Under the pieces are notes generated by a model, which worked only from the letters and a program-made list of their open reading frames with translations, was not told the DNA's origin and did not search any database. This document shows positions 54,809-64,000 of a stretch of 64,000 nucleotides of DNA, piece by piece. Origin of the DNA: Oxalicibacterium faecigallinarum (lineage in GTDB: Bacteria; Pseudomonadota; Gammaproteobacteria; Burkholderiales; Burkholderiaceae_D); NCBI RefSeq assembly GCF_014635705.1, contig NZ_BMDI01000001.1:310001-374000 (forward strand), written 5' to 3'. Positions within the stretch are counted from its first letter, which is position 1, and each line of letters begins with the position of its first letter. The position numbers were made by a program, and so were the translations under genes.

Positions 54809-55939
54809 ATGAAACTCTCCCGTTTACTCATCGCAAAGTCGCTCCTTACGCTGACTTGTGCAGCAACACTGGCTTTGTCAGTGCAGCCGGCACAGGCCGC
54901 GCAACGTTTGCTCGATATGGCCAGCGTGCAGGGCGTTCGTGAAAACCAATTGATCGGTTACGGTCTGGTTGTTGGTCTGGACGGTAGTGGTGACCAGACA
55001 ACCCAGACGCCATTTACGGTGCAAAGCGTGGTCAGCATGCTCAAGCAAATGGGCATCAACATGCCTGCCGGCACCAATATGCAGTTGAAGAACGTCGCGG
55101 CTGTCATGGTGACGACCTCGCTGCCCGCATTTGCCCAGCCTGGACAGACACTCGACATCACCGTGTCGTCGATGGGTAATGCCAAGAGTCTGCGCGGCGG
55201 TACCTTGCTAATGACGCCGCTGAAAGGTGCGGACGGACAGATTTACGGTATGGCGCAAGGTAATGTCGTGGTGGGCGGTGCCGGTGCGGCAGCCAACGGC
55301 AGCAAGGCACAGATCAACCACCTCGGCGTTGGCCGCATCTCTGCTGGTGCGACCGTCGAGCGTGCTGTACCGACCATGCTGGGGCAGGATGGCTCGATTT
55401 TTCTGGAATTGAAGGAAAGCAGTTTTTCAAATGCAAGTCGTGTGGTGGAAGCAGTCAATGCCCGCTTTGGTCCGGGTACGGCTTCGGCACAGGATGGTCG
55501 CGTGATTCGTGTGCAGGCACCACAAGCCAACGATTCGCGCGTCGCGTTTCTGGGCGCGCTGGAAAGCATCAATGTCACGCCGGCCCAGGTTCCCGCCAAG
55601 GTCATCATGAATGCGCGGACCGGATCGGTCGTCATGAATCAGGCCGTCACGCTGGATACCTGCGCCGTATCGCACGGCAACCTGTCGGTCGTGATCAATA
55701 CGCAACCCGTGATCAGCCAGCCAGCGCCGTTCTCCGGTGGTCAGACGGTTGTTGCTCAACAATCACAGATTGAAATCAACAAGGATCCGGGCAAAGTCAT
55801 TCTGTTGAAGAATTCGGCATCACTCGCCGACGTGGTCAAAGCGCTGAACTCCATTGGCGCCACGCCACAGGACTTGCTGGCGATTCTGCAGGCGATGAAG
55901 GCATCGGGCTCCTTGCGCGCCGAGCTGGAAATCATCTGA
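54809..55939 (+). CDS. flgI: Flagellar P-ring protein FlgI
   Basis: 376 residues with a signal peptide (cleavage near AQA-AQRLLDM). Family motifs ENQLIGYGLVVGLDGSGDQT and VVTTS-like AVMVTTSLPAFAQPGQ are clear. Starts at 54788 and 54803 are also in frame, but AAGGA correctly spaced to ATG 54809 is preferred. Confidence 0.96.
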   Translation: MKLSRLLIAKSLLTLTCAATLALSVQPAQAAQRLLDMASVQGVRENQLIGYGLVVGLDGSGDQTTQTPFTVQSVVSMLKQMGINMPAGTNMQLKNVAAVMVTTSLPAFAQPGQTLDITVSSMGNAKSLRGGTLLMTPLKGADGQIYGMAQGNVVVGGAGAAANGSKAQINHLGVGRISAGATVERAVPTMLGQDGSIFLELKESSFSNASRVVEAVNARFGPGTASAQDGRVIRVQAPQANDSRVAFLGALESINVTPAQVPAKVIMNARTGSVVMNQAVTLDTCAVSHGNLSVVINTQPVISQPAPFSGGQTVVAQQSQIEINKDPGKVILLKNSASLADVVKALNSIGATPQDLLAILQAMKASGSLRAELEII

Positions 55940-55958
55940 TCCCTGCGGATATTCGTTC

Positions 55959-56885
55959 ATGATCACGCCGACCGATTCCACTGCCAGCCTGGCGATCGAT
56001 ACCAAGAGTATCGAGTCGCTCAAGCAGTCAGCCAAGCAGAATTCCCCGGAATCGCTGAAGGCGGCGGCACAGCAGTTTGAAGCCCTGTTCGTCAACATGA
56101 TGTTGAAGAGCATGCGTGACGCGACGCCCCAAGAAGGCCTGTTCGACAATCAACAAACCAAGATGTATCAGTCCATGCTGGACCAGCAGCTGGGCCAGAA
56201 CATGGCTAGCCGAGGCATCGGACTGGCGGATGTGCTGATCCGTCAGTTGTCGATCAATCAGGGTAGTGATGACGGCACCAATGGTAGTGGTGGCGTACAG
56301 ACCGGCCTGAGCGATATGGTGAGAACCGATCTGCTGCAGTCGATGGCACCGCGCACCGTGAAGCCTTCGCCGCGTACGGCAGAAGAAGCGGGCGCTGCGA
56401 TTACGTCGAGCTCCTCGTCCCGACCTGCCCACGTCAAGGCGTTTCAGGAAAAACTGACGTCCCATGCCGAAGAGGCAAGCCGTACGACCGGCATTCCGGC
56501 TGAATTCATGCTGGGGCAGGCAGCACTGGAAAGTGGCTGGGGCAAGCGGATGATCCGCACGACCGATGGCACCAACAGTCATAACCTGTTTGGCATCAAG
56601 GCAACGGCCAGCTGGAAAGGCAAGACTGTCGACGCGGTAACAACCGAATATGTGGATGGCGTGCCGCAGAAACGGGTGGAAAAATTCCGGGCGTATGACT
56701 CTTATGCCGATTCTTTCCGGGATTACGCCAATCTGCTGCGCAATAATCCGCGTTATGAAAAAGTGATCGCCAATGCCAGCGATGTAGAAGGATTTGCGAA
56801 GGGACTGCAGCGAGCCGGCTATGCAACCGATCCGAACTACGCAGCTAAACTGACGAACATCATCAAGACGAACTTTTCGTCTTGA
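55959..56885 (+). CDS. flgJ: Flagellar rod assembly peptidoglycan hydrolase FlgJ
   Basis: 308 residues with the two-domain architecture: N-terminal rod-cap domain (QFEALFVNMMLKSMRDATP) and C-terminal glucosaminidase domain with the catalytic glutamate in GQAALESGWGKRMI. It opens peptidoglycan for rod passage. Last gene of the flgB-J run, followed by the flgK promoter. Confidence 0.95.
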   Translation: MITPTDSTASLAIDTKSIESLKQSAKQNSPESLKAAAQQFEALFVNMMLKSMRDATPQEGLFDNQQTKMYQSMLDQQLGQNMASRGIGLADVLIRQLSINQGSDDGTNGSGGVQTGLSDMVRTDLLQSMAPRTVKPSPRTAEEAGAAITSSSSSRPAHVKAFQEKLTSHAEEASRTTGIPAEFMLGQAALESGWGKRMIRTTDGTNSHNLFGIKATASWKGKTVDAVTTEYVDGVPQKRVEKFRAYDSYADSFRDYANLLRNNPRYEKVIANASDVEGFAKGLQRAGYATDPNYAAKLTNIIKTNFSS

Positions 56886-56901
56886 GCAAATGTCACGGCG
56901 C

Positions 56902-56928
56902 TCAAGTTTCTTGAGAACCTGCCGTACA
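56902..56928 (+). promoter_or_regulatory. Sigma-28 (FliA) promoter of flgKL
   Basis: TCAAGTTT (56902-56909), 11 bases and GCCGTACA (56921-56928), 28 bases before flgK. Separate class III control of flgKL is also known in enterics. Confidence 0.7.
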
Positions 56929-56955
56929 TACAGGTAACGACTTAAAAGACAGATC

Positions 56956-58893
56956 ATGGCCAATATCCTCAGTATCGCCAAGACAGGACTTGCCGCCGCC
57001 CAGATCGGGATGGCGACGACGGCACACAATATTGCGAATCAGGCAACACCTGGATACAACCGTCAGCAAGTCATTCAGACAGCGTTGAGCGATATGACCG
57101 AGGGTGGTGGCTACTCCGGCATCGGTACCTCGGTGCAGGGCATCCAGCGGGTTTACAACTCCTTTCTCGCCACACAGACGATTGCAGCGCAGTCGTCCGC
57201 CAGCCAACAGACTTCGTACTACGCGCAGATCAATAAACTCAACAACATGGTCGCCGATTCCAGCGCCGGGTTGTCGCCTGTTCTGCAAAGCTTTTTTGCC
57301 GGTGTGCAGGACCTCGTCAACAATCCGGGTTTGCCGGCATCGCGTCAGGCCATGCTGTCCAGTGCAGAATCGCTGGCGGCACGTTTCCAAAGCCTGAGTG
57401 CGCAGATCCAGGGCATGCGTGACGGCGTAAATACCGAAATCACGGCTTCTGTCACCAATATCAATTCCTACGCCAAGCAGATTGCCCAGTTGAACGAGGC
57501 GATTGCCAAGGCACAAAGCGGCACAGGTCAACAACCTAACGATTTGCTCGATCAACGCGATTACATCGTGTCGTTGCTGGCAAAAGAGACCAAGGTCACC
57601 GTCGTCAAGCAGGAAACCGGTTACGGCGTCTTCATTGGTAATGGTCAGCCACTGGTCATCGGCAAGGACGCACAGGAGCTGAGCATCATGTCGTCGACGA
57701 CAGATGCCGGACGTCTGCAGGTTGGTTATTCGGTCAACGGTACCGTTGTCGCGATTCCTGAAACGGCAATCACGGGCGGCAATCTGGGCGGCCTGTTTGA
57801 ATATCGCTCGAAAACGCTGGATCAGGTTCAAAACTCCTTGGGCCGTATCGCGATCGGTCTGGCAACGACCTTTAACGATCAGCACAAACTCGGGCAGGAT
57901 CAGAACGGCAATATGGGGACCGACATGTTTTATGTCGGGACGCCGGATGTCGCCGCCGGCGGCAGCAACTCGGCCGGTTCCGGTGTGACCGCTACGTTCT
58001 CCAATGTTGGTGCATTGACGACCAATGACTATCGTCTGTCGTACGATGGCAGTAACTACCGCATCACCACCTTGCCGGACAACGTTGTCAGTTATGCCGG
58101 CACAACGTTCCCTGCGAATTTCATTCCTGGTGTCTCGCTGTCCCTGACCAGCATGGCTGCAGGCGACGAATTCATGATTCGTCCGACGGCGACGGGTGCA
58201 GCGGACTTCAAGGTGTTGATCAAGGACACGGCAATGATTGCCGCGGCAGCACCGATTGTGACTGGTGCCACGACGACCAATTCCGGCAATGCGACGATCA
58301 GTGCAGGTTCGGTCGCTGCGGGTTTTGCGCAAAGCAATCTGTCGCCGACAGTGACGCTGAGCTATGACGCGGCAACCGGCACATTCAGTGGGTTCCCCGC
58401 CGGCATGGATGTGACGGTGACCGTTAACGGTACGCCGACGACTTATGCCGCTGGCACGCCTGTCCCCTATACGGCAGGGGCGACCATCGCCTTCGGCGGT
58501 GCGCAAGTACAGATTTCGGGAACACCAGCCGATGGCGATACTTTCACGATTGGCCAGAACGTCAACGGCAGTGGTGACAATCGCAATATGCTGGCGTTAG
58601 GTGAATTGCAGACAAAGAATGTTCTGCAGGGCGGCACGGCAAGCTATAACAGTGCTTATGCTCAGCTCGTCAGTCTGGTTGGTAACAAGACGCGCGAAGT
58701 GCAGGTCAACAGCGAGGCGGATGGCGCATTGCTCAAGCAATTGCAGGACGCGCAGCAATCGGAATCCGGCGTCAATCTTGATGAAGAGGCGACCAATTTG
58801 CTGCGTTATCAGCAAGCCTACCAGGCGGCAGGCAAGGTCATGCAGGCCGTCAGCGACATGTTTGATGTCCTGATCGCGCTGGGCGGTCGTTAA
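56956..58893 (+). CDS. flgK: Flagellar hook-associated protein FlgK
   Basis: 645 residues. The first hook-filament junction protein. N-terminal AKTGLAAAQIGMATTAHNIAN and the C-terminal VNLDEEATNLLRYQQAYQAAGK motif. The central region (about 330-540) is threonine/glycine-rich and variable. Export uses FlgN. Confidence 0.96.
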   Translation: MANILSIAKTGLAAAQIGMATTAHNIANQATPGYNRQQVIQTALSDMTEGGGYSGIGTSVQGIQRVYNSFLATQTIAAQSSASQQTSYYAQINKLNNMVADSSAGLSPVLQSFFAGVQDLVNNPGLPASRQAMLSSAESLAARFQSLSAQIQGMRDGVNTEITASVTNINSYAKQIAQLNEAIAKAQSGTGQQPNDLLDQRDYIVSLLAKETKVTVVKQETGYGVFIGNGQPLVIGKDAQELSIMSSTTDAGRLQVGYSVNGTVVAIPETAITGGNLGGLFEYRSKTLDQVQNSLGRIAIGLATTFNDQHKLGQDQNGNMGTDMFYVGTPDVAAGGSNSAGSGVTATFSNVGALTTNDYRLSYDGSNYRITTLPDNVVSYAGTTFPANFIPGVSLSLTSMAAGDEFMIRPTATGAADFKVLIKDTAMIAAAAPIVTGATTTNSGNATISAGSVAAGFAQSNLSPTVTLSYDAATGTFSGFPAGMDVTVTVNGTPTTYAAGTPVPYTAGATIAFGGAQVQISGTPADGDTFTIGQNVNGSGDNRNMLALGELQTKNVLQGGTASYNSAYAQLVSLVGNKTREVQVNSEADGALLKQLQDAQQSESGVNLDEEATNLLRYQQAYQAAGKVMQAVSDMFDVLIALGGR

Positions 58894-58905
58894 GGAGAGT
58901 AGGCA

Positions 58906-60117
58906 ATGCGTATCAGCACCAGCATGATTTTTGAGTCGGGCTCCAGTCGTTTGTCCGATCTGCAGTCGCAATTGATGCGCACGCAACAGCAGATTTCAAC
59001 CAACAAACGCGTGCTCACACCTGCGGATGATCCGATTGCAGCGGCGTCTGCCATCAATCTGGGGCAGGCTATTTCGATGAACGATCAGTTTGCGGTCAAT
59101 CGCAAGAACGCCACGAGCACCTTGTCCGAGCAGGAAAGTATTCTTAACAGCGTCGCGTCGTTGCTGCAATCGGTCAAGGATGCCGTGGTTGGTGCCGGTA
59201 ATGCCTCGATGAGCGACGAGCAGCGCAAACTCTATCTGGCGCAACTCAACAGCAACTATGATGAATTGCTCGGTCTCGCCAACACGCGCGATGCCAAGGG
59301 CGATTACGTCTTTTCCGGCTACAGCACCAGCACCGCGCCTTTCACCAAAACAGATACGGGTGCCACCTACAATGGCGATCAGGGCGAACGCATGATGCAG
59401 GTTGGCGCATCGCGCCAGCTCTCGACCAGTAATTCTGGCACCCAGATCTTTGAAAGCACGCTGACAGGTAACGGCCGTTTTACGACTGCGGCATCCGCTG
59501 CGAACACGGGCAGTGGCGTCATCGATATTGGCTCGGTTTATGACAATACCTTGCTCAATGGCGGCCAATACACGCTGAACTTCGATGTCGATCCATTGAC
59601 CGAAGAAGTGACTTACACCGTGACGGAAATGCCGGCAGGTACCACCTCCGCACCGCAAGCTTATGTCAGCGAGCAGCCAATCAAGATCAATGGCATGCAG
59701 TTCACGATCAAGGGAAATCCGGCTGCTGGTGATACCTTTACCGTTGAACCGAGCAAGAGCCAAAGTATTTTCACGACGATCAAGGATTTGATCACCGCGA
59801 TCAATTCACCAGGCACGGGCGAGATTAATCAGGCTGCGCTCGCCAATGCGCTGTCGGTCGCGAATAATCATATTGATCGCACACTGGACACGATTTCGTC
59901 GACCCGCAGCTCGATCGGTTCTCGTCTGAATGAAATCGAGAATCTCGACAATACCGGTACTGATTTGAAACTGCAGTACACGCAGACCCTGTCCGATCTG
60001 CAGGATATCGATCTGGTCGAAGCCTATTCGCTCTTTACCCAGCAACAGTACACTTTGCAGGCTGCGCAACAGTCTTACATCAAGCTCACCGGGCTGTCGC
60101 TGTTCAATTACATCTGA
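58906..60117 (+). CDS. flgL: Flagellar hook-associated protein FlgL
   Basis: 403 residues, the second junction protein. N-terminal QQQISTNKRVLTPADDPIAA and C-terminal DLVEAYSLFTQQQYTLQAAQ are typical. It lies 12 bases after flgK, in one class III unit. No flagellin gene follows within the window. Confidence 0.95.
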   Translation: MRISTSMIFESGSSRLSDLQSQLMRTQQQISTNKRVLTPADDPIAAASAINLGQAISMNDQFAVNRKNATSTLSEQESILNSVASLLQSVKDAVVGAGNASMSDEQRKLYLAQLNSNYDELLGLANTRDAKGDYVFSGYSTSTAPFTKTDTGATYNGDQGERMMQVGASRQLSTSNSGTQIFESTLTGNGRFTTAASAANTGSGVIDIGSVYDNTLLNGGQYTLNFDVDPLTEEVTYTVTEMPAGTTSAPQAYVSEQPIKINGMQFTIKGNPAAGDTFTVEPSKSQSIFTTIKDLITAINSPGTGEINQAALANALSVANNHIDRTLDTISSTRSSIGSRLNEIENLDNTGTDLKLQYTQTLSDLQDIDLVEAYSLFTQQQYTLQAAQQSYIKLTGLSLFNYI

Positions 60118-60139
60118 TGAACGCGTATAGTCATCAATA

Positions 60140-60169
60140 AAAAAGCCGCTGATCAAGCGGCTTTTTTTT
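60140..60169. terminator. Bidirectional terminator between flgL and fliR
   Basis: AGCCGCT (60144-60150), GATCA and AGCGGCT (60156-60162) with A-run before and T-run after. Confidence 0.9.
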
Positions 60170-60194
60170 ATGGTGTGAGATTTGTCCTGATGCA

Positions 60195-60986
60195 TCAATT
60201 GATCGGGGCAAGTGCAATGGTGATGCGGTTCATTGCTTCAATTCCTTCCTGAAGCAAGTTGATGATTGGATTCATCAGATAAGGCAGCACGGCAACGATC
60301 ATCAGGAAACCGACACTGATCGTGATTGGAAAGCCGATACCGAAAATATTCAGTTGCGGTGCAGTTCGCGTCAAGATACCGAGCGCCGTATTGGTGATCA
60401 GCAATGCGGCGACGATAGGCAAGGATAATTGCACGCCCGCGCTGAAAATCCGTCCGCCCCAGCTGGCAAGTTGAAATATCCCGGCATTCGATACGAATTT
60501 CTCTGAAATCGGCAGCAGATCAAAGCTTTGGGCCAGGGTAGAGAGCAAAACCAGATGCAGATTGGTCGCCAGATAAATCATCAAGGTCAGCAATGCCAGG
60601 AATTGACTGATCGCGGATGAGCGGGCACGGGTCTGCGGATCAAAAAAACTCGCAAAACCGAGGCCCATCGTCATACCGATAATCTCGCCGGCCATCTCGA
60701 CGCCGGCAAATACAATACGCATGGCGAAGCCGATGGCCAGACCGATCACGAGTTGCTGCATCAGAATCAGCACCCCCTGCAGCGACATCGGATCGAGCGC
60801 CGGCACGGCTGGCACGGTTGGTGCAATAATCATTGCCAACAAGACGCCCAGTGCAATCTTGACGCGAGCCGGAACGCTGACGTTACCGAACAAGGGGGCC
60901 ACGGCAATGACACCCATGATGCGCGTCAAGGGCCAGATAAAGCCGGAAATCCAGGTGTAAAGGTCGGCGCTGGAGACGGAAATCAT
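60195..60986 (-). CDS. fliR: Flagellar type III export protein FliR
   Basis: 263 residues with six or so membrane helices. It is the last gene of the fliLMNOPQR run. Motifs FFDPQTRARSSAISQFL and IGFPITISVGFLMIV mark the family. Export-gate core with FliP and FliQ. Confidence 0.94.
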   Translation of the reverse strand: MISVSSADLYTWISGFIWPLTRIMGVIAVAPLFGNVSVPARVKIALGVLLAMIIAPTVPAVPALDPMSLQGVLILMQQLVIGLAIGFAMRIVFAGVEMAGEIIGMTMGLGFASFFDPQTRARSSAISQFLALLTLMIYLATNLHLVLLSTLAQSFDLLPISEKFVSNAGIFQLASWGGRIFSAGVQLSLPIVAALLITNTALGILTRTAPQLNIFGIGFPITISVGFLMIVAVLPYLMNPIINLLQEGIEAMNRITIALAPIN

Positions 60987-61017
60987 GCCGTGACCGGGTG
61001 ACGATACCGTTGCTGTC

Positions 61018-61287
61018 TCAACTGACGAACAGCGGAATATTGGTGAACATCTGACGCATGTAATCCAGCATGATCGACAGCATCCACGGACCGGCGATGA
61101 TCAGGGCAATCAAGATGCCAACCAGTTTGGGAATGAAAGACAGCGTCTGTTCATTGATCTGTGTCGCGGCCTGGAAAATACTGACGACCAGACCGATTGC
61201 CAGTGCGATCAGCAACATCGGTGCAGCAACCATCAACAGGACTTCGATGGCCTGACGGCCCATGGTCAATACGCTTTCGGGGGTCAT
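61018..61287 (-). CDS. fliQ: Flagellar type III export protein FliQ
   Basis: 89 residues, two membrane helices (TEVLLMVAAPMLLIALAIGL-like and ILIALIIAGPWMLSIMLDYM) with the conserved QAATQINEQTLSFIPK loop. Export-gate component. Confidence 0.95.
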   Translation of the reverse strand: MTPESVLTMGRQAIEVLLMVAAPMLLIALAIGLVVSIFQAATQINEQTLSFIPKLVGILIALIIAGPWMLSIMLDYMRQMFTNIPLFVS

Positions 61288-61297
61288 GCCGGCATCC

Positions 61298-62047
61298 CTA
61301 ATAAAAACTCTGTGCCAGCGAACCGATCAGCAACTGCCAGCCATCGACCAGTACAAACAGCATCAGCTTGAAGGGGAGTGCCACAATCGCGGGCGACACC
61401 ATCATCATACCCATCGACATCAGCACGCTGGCCACCACCATATCGATAATCAGAAACGGGATGAAGATCGCAAAACTGATCTGAAAAGCCGTTTTCAATT
61501 CACTGGTGATAAATGCAGGAACCAGTACACGAAGGGGAATATCTTCCGGCCCCTGCAGTTCAGGACTGTTCGACAATTTCACATACAGTGCCAGATCAGT
61601 TTCGCGTGTCTGCTTGACCATGAATTCCTTCAGCGGGCCCGCACCGCGCTCCATGGCTTCCTGAATCTGGATCTTGTTTTCCGAAAATGGCTGATAGGCA
61701 TCGGTATAAATCCGATCAAGCACCGGACTCATGACAAACAGCGTCAGAAACAAGGCCAGGCCGATGATGACCTGATTCGGTGGTGCACTTTGCGTGCCGA
61801 GCGCCTGACGCAGCAGCGACAACACAATGACGATACGCGTAAAGCTCGTCATCATCAGCAATACTGCTGGCAGGAAGGAAAGACTGGTCAGCAGAATCAG
61901 CGTTTGCAGACTCAGCGAGTAAGTTTGTCCGCCGCCTGGTGCCGGTGTGCTGGTCAACGCAGGCAAGCCTTGTTGCGCCAGAGCGGCAACAGGCATCGCC
62001 AGCAGCAGAAATGCAAAGGCACGGCGCAGAAAAGCGTGATTAGCCAT
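61298..62047 (-). CDS. fliP: Flagellar type III export protein FliP
   Basis: 249 residues. A signal peptide ([16 protein letters not shown]) is followed by four membrane helices with the [20 protein letters not shown] and [18 protein letters not shown] motifs. The frame opens at 62104; ATG 62047 is chosen for the family start and overlaps the end of fliO by eight bases. Confidence 0.95.
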   Translation of the reverse strand: MANHAFLRRAFAFLLLAMPVAALAQQGLPALTSTPAPGGGQTYSLSLQTLILLTSLSFLPAVLLMMTSFTRIVIVLSLLRQALGTQSAPPNQVIIGLALFLTLFVMSPVLDRIYTDAYQPFSENKIQIQEAMERGAGPLKEFMVKQTRETDLALYVKLSNSPELQGPEDIPLRVLVPAFITSELKTAFQISFAIFIPFLIIDMVVASVLMSMGMMMVSPAIVALPFKLMLFVLVDGWQLLIGSLAQSFY

Positions 62048-62480
62048 TGCGTTTATCCATTGTCTTGGCAAGCCAGTTGGAGAAGTTTTTGGCAGGTTCC
62101 GCATCCGTCGCGATGCTGGTTTCCTGCTTGGTCATGGTTGCCAGTGCGTTCACGCGGCCCGGCGCCACGCCGACCACGATCCATTGATCGGCAATCTCGA
62201 CGACTACGACGCGTTCCCTCGTACCGACACTGACACCACCGACGATGCGAATGTCCGAGTTACCCAAAACCTTGCTGGCATTGAAGCGGCGCAATACCCA
62301 AGCCAGCAGGGCCATCAGGGCGAGCACAACAATCAGGCCAAACAGTACCTGCAGCAGATTGCCGGCTGAAGAGGCAGAAGGAAGGGCGGACGGTGCCTTG
62401 GCGGTGACAGCGGCGGCGGCATCCAGCGACAACAATGGCAGCGCGGAGGCTGCCAGTACGGTGAGCAAGCGGCGGCGCAT
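62040..62480 (-). CDS. fliO: Flagellar export assembly protein FliO
   Basis: 146 residues. N-terminal signal-like helix, one membrane helix ([20 protein letters not shown]) and a cytoplasmic domain with [11 protein letters not shown]. It starts on the last base of the fliN stop. FliO helps assemble the FliP ring. Confidence 0.92.
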   Translation of the reverse strand: MRRRLLTVLAASALPLLSLDAAAAVTAKAPSALPSASSAGNLLQVLFGLIVVLALMALLAWVLRRFNASKVLGNSDIRIVGGVSVGTRERVVVVEIADQWIVVGVAPGRVNALATMTKQETSIATDAEPAKNFSNWLAKTMDKRNG

Positions 62481-62893
62481 CAGCGATTCAGCTTGCGAAT
62501 GCGTTCGGAGGGCGAAATGATGTCTGTCAGGCGAATACCGAACTTGTCATTAACGACAACCACCTCACCCTGAGCGATCAGACAGCCGTTGACCAGGACA
62601 TCCATCGGCTCACCGGCCAGACCATCGAGCTCCACGACGGAACCTTGTGCCAGTTGCAGCAGATTCTTGATCGCAATCTTGGTGCGTCCCAGTTCAACCG
62701 TCAGCTGCACCGGAATATCGAGGATGAAGTCGATATCGTTGTGCGTTCCGGTTTTCAGGTCGCCGCCGGAGAAATCCTTGAACACCGTGGCAGTCGCCGG
62801 TTTTCCCTGGAGCGCGGCGGTTTCTGCCTGCTCCTGCTCGGCCATTGCGGCACCCCAGTCATCTTCTGCTGCTGTTTGATTTTCATCCGCCAT
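62480..62893 (-). CDS. fliN: Flagellar motor switch protein FliN
   Basis: 137 residues. The SpoA domain occupies the C-terminal half, with DIPVQLTVELGRTKIAIKNLL and VNGCLIAQGEVVVVNDKFGIR. The C-ring component binds FliM and the export ATPase complex. It overlaps fliM by 11 bases. Confidence 0.96.
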   Translation of the reverse strand: MADENQTAAEDDWGAAMAEQEQAETAALQGKPATATVFKDFSGGDLKTGTHNDIDFILDIPVQLTVELGRTKIAIKNLLQLAQGSVVELDGLAGEPMDVLVNGCLIAQGEVVVVNDKFGIRLTDIISPSERIRKLNR

Positions 62894-63884
62894 GTTCTTC
62901 TCCTTGCGTTGAGTCGTTTGCGCTATAGATCAGTTTTTCCACGCGCAATGCATATTGTCCGTTGAGTTTGCCGTAGGAACATTCCATCACCGGTACACCA
63001 TCGACTTCGGCTGTGACGCGTTCCGGAACGGTGATGGGAATAACGTCGCCTGCCTTCATATTCAGAATGTCGCCAAGCGTGACATTGGCTGAACCCATGT
63101 TGGCCAAAATCTCCACCTCGGCTGTCTGGATCTGCTGCGTCATCAGACGAATCCAGCGTTTATCCATTTCCAGCGTTTCACCCTGCATGCTGCTGGTCAG
63201 CAGATCACGGATCGGTTCGATCATCGAGTAGGGCACGCAGAAGTGCATGTCGCCGCTGACCGGACCCAGTTCGATGGTAAAAGTGGTCGAGACCACCACC
63301 TCGTTCGGCGTGGCGATGTTGGCAAACTGGGTATTCATCTCGGAACGAATGTATTCGAACTCGACCGGATACACAGGCTCCCATGACTTGGCATAGGTAT
63401 CGAAAATAATCGCGAGAATACGCTGGATGATGCGCTGCTCGGTTTGCGTAAAGTCGCGACCTTCAACCCGCGTATGAAAACGGCCATCCCCGCCAAACAG
63501 GTTGTCAACCAGCAGAAAAACCAGATTCGGATCGAGCACAATCAATCCGGTGCCGCGCAGCGGTTTCATGTGGACCAGATTCAGATTGGTCGGCACGACC
63601 AGATTGCGGATGAACTCGCTGTACTTGGAAACGCGGACCGGACCAATCGAGACTTCGGCGCTGCGATGCAGAAAATTGAACAGGCCGATACGCAACAGAC
63701 GCGAGAAACGCTCGTTGATGATTTCCAGGGTCGGCATGCGGCCGCGTACGATACGTTCCTGCGTCGCCAGATTGTAGGGGCGAACGCCGGACGTATCTTC
63801 TTGCTTGCCGTTGTCATCCTGATCGCCATTGACGCCTTTCAGGAGTGCATCGACTTCTTCCTGGGAAAGAAAATTATCGGCCAT
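62883..63884 (-). CDS. fliM: Flagellar motor switch protein FliM
   Basis: 333 residues. The N-terminal CheY-binding peptide LSQEEVDALLKG is intact, then the CheC-like middle domain and C-terminal SpoA domain. CheY-P binding to it reverses rotation. Confidence 0.97.
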   Translation of the reverse strand: MADNFLSQEEVDALLKGVNGDQDDNGKQEDTSGVRPYNLATQERIVRGRMPTLEIINERFSRLLRIGLFNFLHRSAEVSIGPVRVSKYSEFIRNLVVPTNLNLVHMKPLRGTGLIVLDPNLVFLLVDNLFGGDGRFHTRVEGRDFTQTEQRIIQRILAIIFDTYAKSWEPVYPVEFEYIRSEMNTQFANIATPNEVVVSTTFTIELGPVSGDMHFCVPYSMIEPIRDLLTSSMQGETLEMDKRWIRLMTQQIQTAEVEILANMGSANVTLGDILNMKAGDVIPITVPERVTAEVDGVPVMECSYGKLNGQYALRVEKLIYSANDSTQGEEHGG

Positions 63885-63891
63885 GATTTAC

Positions 63892-64000
63892 TTATTGCAC
63901 GACGAATGAAGTAAACAACACACTCATCACCTTCACACTCGGACCGCCGGGCGAAAATGGCTGACCCAGCGAATCGATGATTTCCTGTGCCAGCTTGTTC
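63892..64000 (-). CDS. fliL: Flagellar basal body-associated protein FliL, C-terminal end (partial)
   Basis: Thirty-five residues precede the TAA at 63892. The end reads VKVMSVLFTSFVVQ, the characteristic FliL C-terminus, and lies directly before fliM. The gene begins outside the window. Confidence 0.88.
   Translation of the reverse strand, partial: NKLAQEIIDSLGQPFSPGGPSVKVMSVLFTSFVVQ

Noticed and set aside
53314-54831. 505-codon - strand frame opposite flgG-flgH
   Set aside because: Antisense shadow of high-GC third positions; flgG and flgH are certain.

Overview
The window looks like the chromosome of a betaproteobacterium of the Oxalobacteraceae, close to Herminiimonas or Janthinobacterium sp. 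Marseille. This is inferred from gene order (accA-tilS-lysC-tRNA-Ser followed by flhDC, mot, che, flhBAFG, fliA and motCD), from the protein sequences and from the moderate GC content. No database search was possible. Most of the window is one large motility and chemotaxis region, interrupted by about 23 kb of metabolic, transport and regulatory genes.

Layout. 1-4244: end of a DNA glycosylase gene, accA, tilS, lysC and tRNA-Ser(GCU). 4268-5088: two small hypothetical genes. 5089-5755: a long, AT-rich, structured control region upstream of flhDC. 5756-26436: flhDC, a membrane methyltransferase, motAB, a CheZ-like gene, cheY, cheA, cheW, cheR, cheD, cheB, cheY, cheZ, an EAL/HDOD gene, flhB, flhA, flhF, flhG, fliA, motC and motD, all on the + strand. 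26437-32595: a five-gene peptide-type ABC transporter operon behind a control region rich in palindromes. 32600-33890: an AT-rich island with two unusual small genes. 33939-36962 (-): a hydantoinase-A-like gene and a histone-deacetylase-like gene. 37250-38455 (-): two membrane proteins. 38726-43043 (-): mfd-serB. 43282-44477: ispD-ispF. 45113-47265 (-): an OmpR/EnvZ-type two-component system. 47822-60117: flgN, flgM and flgA on - facing away from flgBCDEFGHIJKL on +. 60195-64000 (-): fliR, Q, P, O, N, M and the end of fliL.

How it works together. FlhDC is the presumed master regulator, fliA encodes sigma-28 and flgM its anti-sigma factor. I can read sigma-28 promoters (TAAAGTTT-N11-GCCGATAA type) upstream of motA, flgM and flgK, and, unexpectedly, two in tandem upstream of flhDC. 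This suggests a feedback from the late flagellar sigma factor to the master operon. The window encodes the FlhA, FlhB, FliO, FliP, FliQ and FliR export genes, rod, hook, P-ring and L-ring parts, switch proteins FliM and FliN, two stator pairs, and a complete chemotaxis phosphorelay with two CheY and two CheZ-type proteins. It has no chemoreceptor gene and no flagellin gene.

The least explained items are the methyltransferase inside the flagellar cluster, the two-gene HyuA-like/HDAC-zinc-ribbon operon, the degenerate P-loop of FlhG, the repeated GYGFFEPL motif in CheA, and the AT-rich island with a secreted protein and an all-helical protein carrying an NNVKHHR motif.
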